32,299 nucleotides of DNA from JACRPI01 sp964385055. GTDB lineage: Archaea > Nanobdellota > Nanobdellia > Woesearchaeales > DSVV01. A model generated the notes under the pieces. The model was not told the origin of the DNA. It did no database searches and saw only the letters and a list, made by a program, of their open reading frames with translations. The stretch's first letter is position 1, and the number at the start of each line of letters is the position of its first letter. Shown piece by piece: positions 21,211 through 29,078 of this stretch. The translations under genes were made by a program, and so were the position numbers. The stretch lies in the NCBI GenBank assembly GCA_964385055.1, contig CAYLMH010000014.1:1-32299 (forward strand). The letters run 5' to 3'.

Positions 21211-22569
21211 TTATTTCTTCACATTCTTAATAATTCCATACCCAATCAAGCGGAATCTATTGCCAATACGTCGAGAAATAGTCACGCGAGAACCAACATC
21301 GCAACAGACAGGAACTTTGAGTTTGCATAAAACACTGTTCTTCGCGAGTTTGTAAACAACTCCGACAGTAACAGCGGAGTTCACGTTCAACATAAGTGGT
21401 TCTTGGAGTTTAATTTGTTCAACAACAAGTTCTTCTTTGCTTCCAACAACACGCTCAAGAAGATGAACTTCTAAATCAAGGTCATACAAAACAGAAGGCA
21501 ATTTACCTGGAAGACCAACAACAGCGCCAGTAAGCACGTCAGATTTGACAATAGAAGGATCAAGATCAGTAAGAACTGCGATAGAACCACCTGGTTTTGC
21601 AATTTGCAAAGGAGTATTTCCTGTCATCAAGCCAAGGATTTTTGTAAACAATGGTTTGTGGACTTTCTGGTTTCGTTCTTCAACAAAGTAGCCTGGTCGA
21701 ATTTCAATTTCGTCACCAACTTTGAAAGAACCCTGAATCAATGAACCACCTAAAACACCACCGCGCATTTTTTCAATAGGAGAACCAGGTTTGTTAATAT
21801 CGAAGCTTCGTGCGATAAACATGCGAGGATCGAGTGTTTCATCACGAGACGGCGTTGGGAATATTTCTTCAAACGCGCCGAGAAGCGCATCCATATTTAC
21901 TTTATGCATCGCAGAAATAGGAATCACAGGAGTGTTTTCATACGCTGTTCCTTTAAGGAAATCACGAAGCTGCTGATAATTTTTTAGTAACCGTTCTTTG
22001 TCAACAAGATCAATTTTGTTTTGAACAATAATAATTTTTTTAATGCCAAGAATTTCAAGTGCTTGAAGATGTTCTCGTGTTTGCGGCTGTGGACATTGTT
22101 CGTTTGCCGCGATTAAGAGAAGCGCGCCATCGATAATTGTCGCGCCAGCAAGCATTGTTGCCATGAGACTTTCGTGTCCAGGAGCGTCAACAAAGCTGAT
22201 GATGCGAACAAATTCGCCGCCTGCATTTGAGTCAGTCGTGTATGTTCCATCTTCTTTTTGATAAATAGTTGCGTTTGCGTATCCTAAACGAATAGTGATA
22301 CCGCGTTTCATTTCTTCGGAATGGGTATCTGTCCATTTCCCGCTGAGCGCTTCTGTCAGTGTTGTTTTTCCGTGGTCAACGTGACCAAAAAGACCAATGT
22401 TAATGACAGGTTGAAGAGCGTGTTCAGAAGATTTTTTGTGAGTTTTTTCTGCTTTGTCTTTTTTATGTTCTTTAGAATGTTCTTTAGAGTCTTTTACTTC
22501 CTTAGGCACTTTTTCTTTTTTTGCCTTTGGTTGCTTTGGTTCTTTATGCTCTTTTTTTTCAGTTGACAT
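21211..22569 (-). CDS. eif2g: Translation initiation factor aIF2 subunit gamma
   Basis: GTPase subunit that carries initiator Met-tRNA to the small ribosomal subunit. 452 residues. The G domain begins after a 50-residue Lys/Glu-rich extension: GHVDHGKT (62-69), MKRGITIRLGYA (87-98), DAPGHE (128-133), NKID (184-187). Domains II and III follow, with GGSLIQGSFKVGDEIEIRPG and a C-terminal ISRRIGNRFRLIGYG. Archaeal gamma subunits usually carry a four-Cys zinc knuckle between switch I and DAPGHE; here the linker (103-120) is short and has no Cys. GAGGA lies before the ATG. The S6e gene is directly upstream, a common archaeal arrangement. Confidence 0.95.
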   Translation of the reverse strand: MSTEKKEHKEPKQPKAKKEKVPKEVKDSKEHSKEHKKDKAEKTHKKSSEHALQPVINIGLFGHVDHGKTTLTEALSGKWTDTHSEEMKRGITIRLGYANATIYQKEDGTYTTDSNAGGEFVRIISFVDAPGHESLMATMLAGATIIDGALLLIAANEQCPQPQTREHLQALEILGIKKIIIVQNKIDLVDKERLLKNYQQLRDFLKGTAYENTPVIPISAMHKVNMDALLGAFEEIFPTPSRDETLDPRMFIARSFDINKPGSPIEKMRGGVLGGSLIQGSFKVGDEIEIRPGYFVEERNQKVHKPLFTKILGLMTGNTPLQIAKPGGSIAVLTDLDPSIVKSDVLTGAVVGLPGKLPSVLYDLDLEVHLLERVVGSKEELVVEQIKLQEPLMLNVNSAVTVGVVYKLAKNSVLCKLKVPVCCDVGSRVTISRRIGNRFRLIGYGIIKNVKK

Positions 22570-22629
22570 GCATTTTCCTCATACTATATCCATTATACAA
22601 AACAAAGATGAAAATAAAGGAATAAAAAA

Positions 22630-23061
22630 TTATTGCGCTGGAGCTTCTGCAGCTTTTTCTTCAAACAAAGGAGCGCTTCCATGTTTGACCACAACAAAGT
22701 TTAATTGCGCAATCTTGTCATGGATAGTGTTTCCACAAACAGATTTTCGCTGTCGTGATCCCGGATGGAACTGGAATGGCTTTGTTTTTCTAATTTTGTA
22801 TTTTAATGGTTTAAGACCAATTCCTTTGACTGCAAGAATCTTTTTTCGTGCGAGACCTGGAACGTCTGACCGCATAGGAAAGCCGCAGTAATCTGAGCCA
22901 CCGGTAATTTTGAATTCATACCCTGTAAGGTCAAGAAGTTCGCCGCGAACAGTGTCGCCTAATTTTTTGCCGAAGAGCGCGTGACTGCTTTCTTCGCTTA
23001 ATTCTTTCTGAACGCATTTTCCTTTTTTAGGATCCGCGATAACTACTTTAATTCCAACCAT
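22630..23061 (-). CDS. rps6e: Small ribosomal subunit protein eS6 (S6e)
   Basis: 30S subunit protein of 143 residues. The family motifs are clear: IADPKKGKCVQKEL, FGKKLGDTVRGELLDLTGYEFKITGGSDYCGFPMR (with the GGSD-x2-GFPM signature) and a basic RKTKPFQFHPGSRQRKSVCGNTI. The Ala/Glu-rich C-terminal tail is lineage-specific. It is followed 60 bp later by aIF2 gamma and probably shares its mRNA. An inverted repeat near the predicted transcription start is listed separately. Confidence 0.95.
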   Translation of the reverse strand: MVGIKVVIADPKKGKCVQKELSEESSHALFGKKLGDTVRGELLDLTGYEFKITGGSDYCGFPMRSDVPGLARKKILAVKGIGLKPLKYKIRKTKPFQFHPGSRQRKSVCGNTIHDKIAQLNFVVVKHGSAPLFEEKAAEAPAQ

Positions 23062-23101
23062 ATTCTCAATCTCCCCGAAGTTTCGAAGCCTTCATGGCCT
23101 C

Positions 23102-23154
23102 TATCTCTCTGAGACACCTCAGCGTTAGAGATAAAATAGCTGTTGGTTTATAAA
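23102..23154 (-). promoter_or_regulatory. S6e promoter with inverted repeat at the start region
   Basis: On the minus strand a TATA box TTTATAAA (23147-23154) precedes an inverted repeat: AGAGATA (23127-23133) with TATCTCT (23102-23108) and CTCAG (23118-23122) with CTGAG (23109-23113), loop of 4. TATA spacing puts the transcription start near 23124, inside the repeat, so it could be an operator in DNA rather than an RNA leader hairpin. About 60 nt of leader remain before the S6e start. Confidence 0.5.
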
Positions 23155-23234
23155 GATTGTGTCGAGGGAGGTGATTTGTTGAAGAATTCGCTTCTATTGC
23201 AAGAAGAAGAATTTAAGAGTTGTAATTTATAACA

Positions 23235-23397
23235 AAAGAAGTCCCCATTGCACGTTAGTGCAATGGGTCCCCCGGACATTTTTGCTTTTGCTGGTGCGTG
23301 TATTAGCTCTTACTACTAAGCAAGATTCGCCTTACCATGGGGAGAATCCCCTTACAGTCCTAATGAATCCCTATTCTTTTATTATTTATTTTAAAAA
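23235..23397 (-). other. Structured intergenic element, possible small RNA
   Basis: The gap 23155-23445 has no credible gene. On the minus strand a TATA-like AT tract (about 23384-23397) is followed by paired segments (GGGGA/TCCCC at 23338-23351, CTTA/TAAG, GTCC/GGAC at 23267-23276) and ends in a perfect 10-bp hairpin CCCATTGCAC-TAAC-GTGCAATGGG (23244-23267) followed by CTTCTTTTG, which resembles an intrinsic terminator. A plus-strand transcript is also conceivable (TAATTTATAA upstream, T-run at 23371-23392). No tRNA, 5S or SRP signature was found. Existence as an RNA is inference. Confidence 0.4.
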
Positions 23398-23406
23398 ATA
23401 GAAATG

Positions 23407-23428
23407 AATCAAAAAAGAAAAAAATAAT
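23407..23428 (-). terminator. Poly-T tract after the 306-residue gene
   Basis: Minus-strand runs TTATTTTTTTCTTTTTTGATT begin about 18 nt after the stop at 23446 and are a likely archaeal terminator separating that gene from the structured element downstream. Confidence 0.5.
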
Positions 23429-23445
23429 CAAAGGTAACAAAAGAA

Positions 23446-24366
23446 TTACCTCACCTTCACTTCTTGAAGCAGATCATAAACATGAAGTAATGCAGTGCCT
23501 GCTCTTTCAAGGCGGGTGCTTACTCCTGCAAGTCTATCCCGCATACCATGCCTGTATCCTTCATCTGTTTGCCGTCTCAAATGGGTCGCTGCTTCTGAAG
23601 CGCGAGCAGCAACAACACGCGCGGTTGCTCCCTCAAGACCTGCGGCATAAGGAACTCCTTGTTTAAGGTGTTTTGGTGTGCAAGATTCTTCTCCACCAAG
23701 ACCAAGACAGCGCTGATATTGTTGACATGCATTATTAGCATAGCCACAAGCAGAAGGCTTGCATGCATCCTCTTTTTTAGGATGAGCATCGTCACAAACA
23801 CGCTGTTGTTTACTTCCGCATTCAGATGTTCCCTCAGCAACATACGCAACATTCACTTGGTGATGATTTGGTTGATCAAGCAAGCCACGAATATCTACTT
23901 TTCGAGCTCGACCAGAAGTAAGATATTCTTCGACTCTTTTACCCGCACCTGCTCGTAACTGAGCAAGCGAAACATAAATTCCTTCAGGGGTCTGAGCATA
24001 AACACGACCCTTCCCAAGAACTGCCTCTATGCCATCTGCGTAAGAAAACGTTTTTGCTTCACGTGCAAGGGTAGCGGTAAAACCTGCGTTTAAGCGAATA
24101 AGTTGCAGTGCTTGTGGAGTAAGGATACTTCCAAGATAACGCTGATCTTCGGCTTTCGCAGCAGTGCGAGCCTCCTGCAAGATTCCACGCATGAGATGTG
24201 CGCCACGAACGACTTCTGCCATACCAGCCATAAGAGTCAAACTCAAACCTGTATTTTTTGTGTCGCCCTCTAAAATACCTGCAGCAAGACGATCATCTAA
24301 CGCTTGTGCGACGTTTGGATTTTCTCTTACTCTTCTTTTTCCTTCTTCTATCCAGTTTGTTGCCAT
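23446..24366 (-). CDS. Hypothetical protein with central Cys cluster, 306 residues
   Basis: Not recognised. It begins with a basic helix, has long Ala/Arg-rich helical stretches at about residues 20-165 and 240-306, and carries a central insert (about 182-232) with eight Cys over some 50 residues (ECGS...RVCDD...ACKPSACG...ACQ...RCLG...SC), suggestive of metal binding or disulfides. No signal peptide is visible, so metal binding in the cytoplasm is more likely. GGTGG lies about 9 nt before the ATG. The gene overlaps the end of the upstream gene by 74 bp in another frame, so the two are probably coupled in translation. Confidence 0.68.
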   Translation of the reverse strand: MATNWIEEGKRRVRENPNVAQALDDRLAAGILEGDTKNTGLSLTLMAGMAEVVRGAHLMRGILQEARTAAKAEDQRYLGSILTPQALQLIRLNAGFTATLAREAKTFSYADGIEAVLGKGRVYAQTPEGIYVSLAQLRAGAGKRVEEYLTSGRARKVDIRGLLDQPNHHQVNVAYVAEGTSECGSKQQRVCDDAHPKKEDACKPSACGYANNACQQYQRCLGLGGEESCTPKHLKQGVPYAAGLEGATARVVAARASEAATHLRRQTDEGYRHGMRDRLAGVSTRLERAGTALLHVYDLLQEVKVR

Positions 24367-26524
24367 TTTTCATTTCCACCTTAGTTGTCTTTTTTACTCT
24401 CTCTTTTTTTGAAAGTGATTCTTGCTTTTTAGGTTTCAACTGTTGCTTGTTCTCTTTTTTCTCTTTTCGAATTTTTTTGTCAAGATGTTCTTCTTCATTT
24501 ATTTCATCAATTTTACCTACTTCTTTCTTTACAGTATCAGAAACACGAGATGCATATTGAGCAACCAACCCTTGAGGAGAAGATACTTTATACGTCATTG
24601 GAGTTTCTCCTTTATGCTCTCGCTGTTTTATCGTAACATAGTCCGCAAGAACACTGTCAAGAATACTTCTGCTTTCATCCACTCTGTATGTGCGAGGAAT
24701 AACTGCGTCATCCACTGTTGTGTACGTGAGAAGCTCTCTGTACTGAAGAACTTGAGAAGCAGACTGCGCAACAAGACGATGCTCGACTGTTTGCTCTGTT
24801 TCATACTGTGTTGCCAAACGTTCAATAGCTCCAGAAACTACTTCTTTTGAAGCATAGAGTTGCGATGATGAGTCACGAAGGTCAGTATTGTAAGAAACAA
24901 AAGAAGGGTGCGTCTCAAGAACTATTTTATCATCAACCCCTTGACGCTGATACGCCTGTGAAGAAAGAGCAAGGGAAACAACAGCAGTTTCGATTGTAGT
25001 GTAACTATGACCCTTTTCTAGTTGTTCTTGTTGTACTACTTGAGCAACAACAATAGAAGGATGTTGGCTTTCATTTTGCATACCTTGATGCTGCACGCGC
25101 TCATTTTGTGTATACTCAGTTGTCAACTGTTGTTGTTCAGGTAAAGAAGAAGAGAGAGAAGTATGAGCAACAGCAACTCCTTGCTCAGTGATGTGATAAT
25201 CACGATGTACCTCCTGCTCCAAAGCAGGAGAAGTTGTTTTATTTGCGAGAAGGGGGTCATTTGAAACGTTCTGTACTTCTTGACCAGAAACTGTTTGATA
25301 TTGGAGATGAGGTTCAGCATGCGCAGTAATCTTTGCATCCATAAGAATTGGTTCATTCAGAATACTTCCTGCAAGATAAAGAGATGCGACAGCATCTATA
25401 TTCATAGGTAAAGAAGAAAGTGTTCCATCCATCACTACAGAGACACTGCCATATTCTTGACGAAGATCCTGCTGCATATTCGGAGGAGTGCTTGTGGCAG
25501 TATAGTGAGATGCAACGAGAGTAACAAGATTATCAATATTTGAAGCATCTTTTTGTTGAGCAACAGCAGTGTCAGACGCAGTTGATGGAGAAGAAGGAAA
25601 TGGTATAATTTTATCAGCGTGATAGAAAACAGATTCCTGAACAGCTTCTGTCGTATATTGCTGTTCTTGTTTTACTTCTTGTTTTACCGATGGCTCGCGA
25701 GGAAGAGCCGAGTCAGGAGAAATAACAAGAGATCCCTCGAGAGTTGTCTGATCAACAACAAGAGGTGAAGAAGTAACAACAAGAGATGAAGCATTATAAG
25801 AAGTGTTCAGAAGAACAAGAGGTAAAGTGTCTTGTTTATAAGATACAGGAATCAGAGAACTAGTACTTGTTACTGTTTCAGCTACAGGAGTTCCTCCTGT
25901 ATTTTGTGCGTTATTTTGCGCAGTATACGCATTATGTGGTATATTCTTTTGCAGAGTATATGCAAGTGCAGCAGCATCAGAAGCAACAGGTTGCGTGTTA
26001 TTCAAGGTATAGTTCTCCGCTTGTTGCGGAACAACCACAAGAGAATCAATCGCGTAAGATGTTCCGACACTATTTGTGTTTGTACTTGTATATGATTCTT
26101 GAACAGCAGGAGCTTGCGCTTCTACTGCGTAACTTTCCGCTTGAATAGGAGAATCCTTTGGTTCTTCTCCAGTACTTTGTGAAGCATAAGAAATATTTTT
26201 AGAAGACTCTTTTTCTTTAGTAGATTCATCATGACAACCACCACCACAACAAGCATTCTCTAAGGTCATCTCAACATTAATGTTGTCTAAATTACCATCT
26301 ATATCTCCAAGCATCGCATCAAGCTGGTCAAGTTGTGCGTCATAAGATTGAGCAAGGGAGTCAGGCTTCACAGCAGGAGCAGCATTTTTCATCGGTGAAG
26401 AATAGTTCGTGTTGTTTGCAACAACACCGCTGGTCTTTATTTCAGCTCCAAGAGAAATATCTTCTTGCGCATATTTCTGCTGGTTCATCTCAGCCTGATA
26501 TGCAAGAGCTTCCGCAGGAGGCAT
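24293..26524 (-). CDS. Hypothetical Ser/Thr/Gln-rich protein, 743 residues, basic tail
   Basis: Not recognised. Start chosen at the ATG at 26524, which has AAGGTG 7 nt upstream; the frame opens at a GTG three codons earlier. There is no signal peptide or membrane helix. Near residue 90 is a CCGGGCHDE motif that may bind metal. The body is low-complexity, rich in Ser, Thr, Val, Gln and Ala, with recurring aromatic SYAI/AQxYT-like pieces, so it may be largely disordered or fibrous. The last 60 residues are very Lys/Arg-rich. It overlaps the following gene by 74 bp. The promoter element TTAAATAGGGGTT is shared with the acidic lipoprotein gene. Confidence 0.65.
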   Translation of the reverse strand: MPPAEALAYQAEMNQQKYAQEDISLGAEIKTSGVVANNTNYSSPMKNAAPAVKPDSLAQSYDAQLDQLDAMLGDIDGNLDNINVEMTLENACCGGGCHDESTKEKESSKNISYASQSTGEEPKDSPIQAESYAVEAQAPAVQESYTSTNTNSVGTSYAIDSLVVVPQQAENYTLNNTQPVASDAAALAYTLQKNIPHNAYTAQNNAQNTGGTPVAETVTSTSSLIPVSYKQDTLPLVLLNTSYNASSLVVTSSPLVVDQTTLEGSLVISPDSALPREPSVKQEVKQEQQYTTEAVQESVFYHADKIIPFPSSPSTASDTAVAQQKDASNIDNLVTLVASHYTATSTPPNMQQDLRQEYGSVSVVMDGTLSSLPMNIDAVASLYLAGSILNEPILMDAKITAHAEPHLQYQTVSGQEVQNVSNDPLLANKTTSPALEQEVHRDYHITEQGVAVAHTSLSSSLPEQQQLTTEYTQNERVQHQGMQNESQHPSIVVAQVVQQEQLEKGHSYTTIETAVVSLALSSQAYQRQGVDDKIVLETHPSFVSYNTDLRDSSSQLYASKEVVSGAIERLATQYETEQTVEHRLVAQSASQVLQYRELLTYTTVDDAVIPRTYRVDESRSILDSVLADYVTIKQREHKGETPMTYKVSSPQGLVAQYASRVSDTVKKEVGKIDEINEEEHLDKKIRKEKKENKQQLKPKKQESLSKKERVKKTTKVEMKNGNKLDRRRKKKSKRKSKRRTSVR

Positions 26525-26533
26525 TAGAAGCAC

Positions 26534-26747
26534 CTTTGTGTATAAATTCCCATAAAGTTCGGCAGACAGAACCCCTATTTAAACGTTATGAATCGTTCGG
26601 TTGTCCGAACATACAGTCTTGCTTGCCAAGAAGTTGGCTTTGTTGAGAGGAAGAAGACAAAAAATCAAAGAAAAGAGGAGGGAGTAAGGAAGGAGTATAT
26701 GGATTATTACAAAAAGTACAAATGTCAGTAAAGAGGAAGAGAAACCA
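26534..26747. other. Intergenic region with TTCGG palindrome
   Basis: On the minus strand GTTCGG-TTGT-CCGAAC type dyad (26595-26610) lies 13 nt upstream of the TTAAATAGGGGTT promoter (26570-26582) of the 743-residue gene. A second half-palindrome GTTC...GAAC (26557-26572) overlaps the promoter's downstream edge. A GCCAA-GAAG-TTGGC hairpin lies near 26626. The rest up to the regulator gene shows nothing I can name. Confidence 0.5.
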
Positions 26748-27173
26748 CTACGTCTTTTTTCCTTTTTCCAAATACATCATAAGAATGTTCAACTTTGCAA
26801 CAGATTCATCAGAGAATCCATGCTCAAGATTACATGCTTCTTCATGAGCATCAGCATCTTTAATGTTGAGGTGCTGAGTAAGAAATTTCTTGATAGTAAG
26901 ATATTTTCTCACAACATTTTTTGCATCTTGAAGACCTTTTTCTGTTAAGGTAATAAAACCATAGGATTCATAATGAATAAGACCTTCATCTGCAATATTC
27001 TTCAGTTGTTCAGAAACAGATCCCTTACTAAGATGAAGTTCTTTAGCAATATCAACAGGTTTTGGGTCTTTCCCATGCTCTTCTTTGAAAATAAAAATAG
27101 TTTTGAGGTACATCTCTTTTGAAATTTTATTCTTTTGATTTCCGTGAAGTTTTGTTGGATGATCTAATGCCAT
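26748..27173 (-). CDS. DtxR/MntR-family metal-dependent transcription regulator
   Basis: 141 residues. An N-terminal winged helix-turn-helix (about 15-75: SKEMYLKTIFIF, VDIAKELHLSKGSVSEQLKNIADEGLIHYE, GFITLTEKG) is followed by a dimerisation and metal domain with TIKKFLTQHLNI, DAHEEACNLEHGFSDE. The E-x2-C-x2-E-H pattern matches the metal-sensing helix of DtxR, IdeR and MntR. There is no SH3-like third domain, as in MntR. Such proteins repress iron or manganese uptake genes when metal is plentiful. CATATAAATGAG about 25 nt before the ATG is a likely TATA box. Confidence 0.9.
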   Translation of the reverse strand: MALDHPTKLHGNQKNKISKEMYLKTIFIFKEEHGKDPKPVDIAKELHLSKGSVSEQLKNIADEGLIHYESYGFITLTEKGLQDAKNVVRKYLTIKKFLTQHLNIKDADAHEEACNLEHGFSDESVAKLNILMMYLEKGKKT

Positions 27174-27244
27174 AAAGGAGTAATAGAGATACTCATTTAT
27201 ATGGTTTATGACGGGGAAAGCAACTCTTCATCTTGGAAACAGCG

Positions 27245-28312
27245 CTAAACCTTACCATCTAAAATCCCATGCGCATTTAACGCAGCGACAGAAAACCGTT
27301 CTTCACCAGTATGCGCAAAGAATAATGTCTGCAATGCTTCTTTCTCCCGATTCGAAACCCGAGCAAGTTGATCCGCGACAAGAAGGCCATACGGATATCC
27401 CAAGAACACACCATCTGTGCTCTGCGCTGCAAGCAACGAAGCAACATCAAATAATTTATCCGAAAAAGCAGCGCAAACTTCCAAACGAAAAATATGCTGC
27501 GAACGAGCGTGCAATCGAACAAAACTCAACACCGCGTTATGTTTGAGATCATGAGTGGAAAAAACAGGAGAATAGAGCCACGAGCCTTTCTTGTCAAAAG
27601 AAGCAAGGTGAGAAACAACGCTTTCTCCAGTATTGCAAAGAAGCGCAGTTGTTTTGTTCAGTCCAGAAACAATAATATTTTTCCCAGAAGCAACTCCATA
27701 AAGAGACGCAAAAGCGTGTTGTTCATACACATTTTCAGGAAGCAATGCTCTATCAAAAACAAGAAGCGAATCAGAAGAAAAGAGAGCAGACGCTAATTCA
27801 GAAGCAAACTGGATCTCATGCAATGCGCGAAATACTTCTATTGCTCTGTTCAATTTTGTCCGCAAAGAAAGATCTCCTAAGAGAGGATCATCAAGCGCGA
27901 ATGAAGGAAAAGAAACACCCGCAAGATCACCATAACCCTTCAACGTCACAATCATTCCATTATCTTGTTGTAAAGATGCAGCGAGTACATATCCTTCTTT
28001 TTTTTTCTGGAACACTCGTTTTCCCTCTTTGAAACCGACGCAGGCAAACCGAAGAAATTGTAAACAATAATCTGGAGTCTGAAGAATTTCTGCATTACCA
28101 CCATCGACAAAATACATGACTTTATCAGAGGATGAAGAAGAAGGTGAAGAAACTAAAGGCAAGGAAGACAATGATTGAAAGTATTCTTCACTAAAGGAGA
28201 CAGGAGTATATGCGGGAGAAAAAGGAAGCAGATGAATATCAGTGCTTTGCATTCTCTGTAAAGAAACCGTTTGAATATCCTGAAGAATTTGTTGCGCGAA
28301 TACTTTGTTCAT
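27245..28312 (-). CDS. nurA: NurA-domain nuclease
   Basis: 355 residues from the ATG at 28312, which fits the ATTTAAAC TATA box at about 28331; the frame is open 17 codons earlier. NurA is a 5'-3' nuclease that works with the HerA translocase in archaeal DNA end resection. The metal-binding Asp D70 is in VMYFVDGGNAEI. Other features include the RFACVGF strand and the C-terminal GYPYGLLVADQLARVSNREKEAL typical of NurA. No HerA or Mre11-Rad50 gene is in the window, whereas these are often neighbours. Confidence 0.78.
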   Translation of the reverse strand: MNKVFAQQILQDIQTVSLQRMQSTDIHLLPFSPAYTPVSFSEEYFQSLSSLPLVSSPSSSSSDKVMYFVDGGNAEILQTPDYCLQFLRFACVGFKEGKRVFQKKKEGYVLAASLQQDNGMIVTLKGYGDLAGVSFPSFALDDPLLGDLSLRTKLNRAIEVFRALHEIQFASELASALFSSDSLLVFDRALLPENVYEQHAFASLYGVASGKNIIVSGLNKTTALLCNTGESVVSHLASFDKKGSWLYSPVFSTHDLKHNAVLSFVRLHARSQHIFRLEVCAAFSDKLFDVASLLAAQSTDGVFLGYPYGLLVADQLARVSNREKEALQTLFFAHTGEERFSVAALNAHGILDGKV

Positions 28313-28347
28313 GAAAAAAGTGAAGAAAGAGGAGTTTAAATGGTTAA

Positions 28348-28401
28348 TTAATATCCAGCGCAATAATCAGTTCCTTCGAGGTTTTCGTGGATGAGTTTCA
28401 T
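28348..28401 (-). pseudogene. Duplicated 3' end of the giant surface protein gene
   Basis: The 29 bases at 28352-28380 are identical to 29083-29111, the last codons of the 1054-residue gene. In the minus frame they read ENLEGTDYCAGY followed by TAA, as in the full gene (ANLEGTDYCAGY). Only a short piece upstream remains in frame (ATG at 28401), with a TGA shortly before, so this is a fragment. It lies on the far side of a toxin-antitoxin pair. Confidence 0.75.
28352..28380. repeat. 29-bp direct repeat, copy 1
   Basis: Identical to 29083-29111; the two copies are 731 bp apart and enclose the toxin-antitoxin pair. After the 29th base the sequences diverge. Confidence 0.95.
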
Positions 28402-28506
28402 AGTTGAATCTCATTCAAAAACTCATTCACGTATTATGGGAAGAATCAATCTAAGAACTCTTGGGACATTGAAGGAAACTTCTTCCCATATAGCTTTGCA
28501 GATAAC

Positions 28507-28800
28507 TCATCCCAAATGTCTCAATCGTAAAGAGTATAACCTCTTTCTATATTCAGCGTACGCTTTGTCGTGTTTATCAATAATAAGCATCCAAATATCA
28601 TTTCCTTTAACATAATAGATTAAACGAACATTCGTTGTGATCTCCTCACGATAACAGTTTTCTCCACCAGAAAGATGTTTAAGCCGCAATGGATTTTGCT
28701 TGATCTTCTCTTTCTTCTTTTCAAATATCTCAATGTCAATTGCAGAGAGTTTATCCAAATCTTTAAAGAATTCAGAATGAAATCTAACTCTGTACTCCAA
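28507..28800 (-). CDS. RelE/ParE-superfamily toxin
   Basis: 97 residues with the RelE fold order: YRVRFHSEFFKDLDKL, helical EKKKEKIKQNPLRLKHLSGG, then beta strands NCYREEITTNVRLIYYVKGNDIWMLIIDKHDKAYAEYRKRL. The basic residues (R in NVRLIYY, K/H in IIDKHDKAY) are where mRNA-cutting RelE toxins hold catalytic residues. RelE-type toxins cut mRNA in the ribosomal A site; ParE-type toxins attack gyrase. The RelE reading is preferred but not certain. It overlaps the antitoxin gene by 17 bp. Confidence 0.87.
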   Translation of the reverse strand: MEYRVRFHSEFFKDLDKLSAIDIEIFEKKKEKIKQNPLRLKHLSGGENCYREEITTNVRLIYYVKGNDIWMLIIDKHDKAYAEYRKRLYSLRLRHLG

Positions 28801-28990
28801 CTTTTATACCTCTTTTTGCAAGATATTCATAATATTCCTTTTCAGTCCTTCCTTTATCCTTCCCAGATTCAATATCTTCTATTCTTTGTTGAACTTTTAC
28901 ATCTAATGCCATTTCTACATCATCGATTAAGACTTCAACATCTTCAAGAATTTTACTGAATACTCTTTTTGGTATTGTTACTGTTTCCAT
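28784..28990 (-). CDS. Cognate antitoxin of RelE-type system
   Basis: 68 residues from the ATG at 28990. The N-terminus METVTIPKRVFSKILEDVEVLID looks like a short DNA-binding strand-and-helix, followed by an acidic helical tail with GKDKGRTEKEYYEYLAKRG, the usual toxin-wrapping part. The stop lies within the toxin start (17-bp overlap), the classic order antitoxin then toxin. TATTAATATA at about 29011 predicts a leaderless transcript. The DNA-binding family is not obvious. Confidence 0.8.
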   Translation of the reverse strand: METVTIPKRVFSKILEDVEVLIDDVEMALDVKVQQRIEDIESGKDKGRTEKEYYEYLAKRGIKVGVQS

Positions 28991-29078
28991 CAAAAGAGTT
29001 ATGCTAAACTTATATTAATACTTTACTCCAAAAAATCACCGATCACTTGGAAGAATTCAACAGGTGATCTGTGATTTT

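Noticed and set aside
23240..23380. Possible tRNA or 5S rRNA in the S6e upstream gap
   Set aside because: No acceptor/T-arm pattern and no conserved 5S sequence could be placed on either strand.
28430..28505. Minus-strand frame reading IWDELSAKLYGKKFPSMSQEFLD after the toxin
   Set aside because: It looks protein-like but is only a short piece without start or known relatives; it may be part of the fragment described there.
28391..28615. 74-residue plus-strand frame beside the toxin gene
   Set aside because: It is antisense to the toxin end and the duplicated gene fragment and has no supporting start site.
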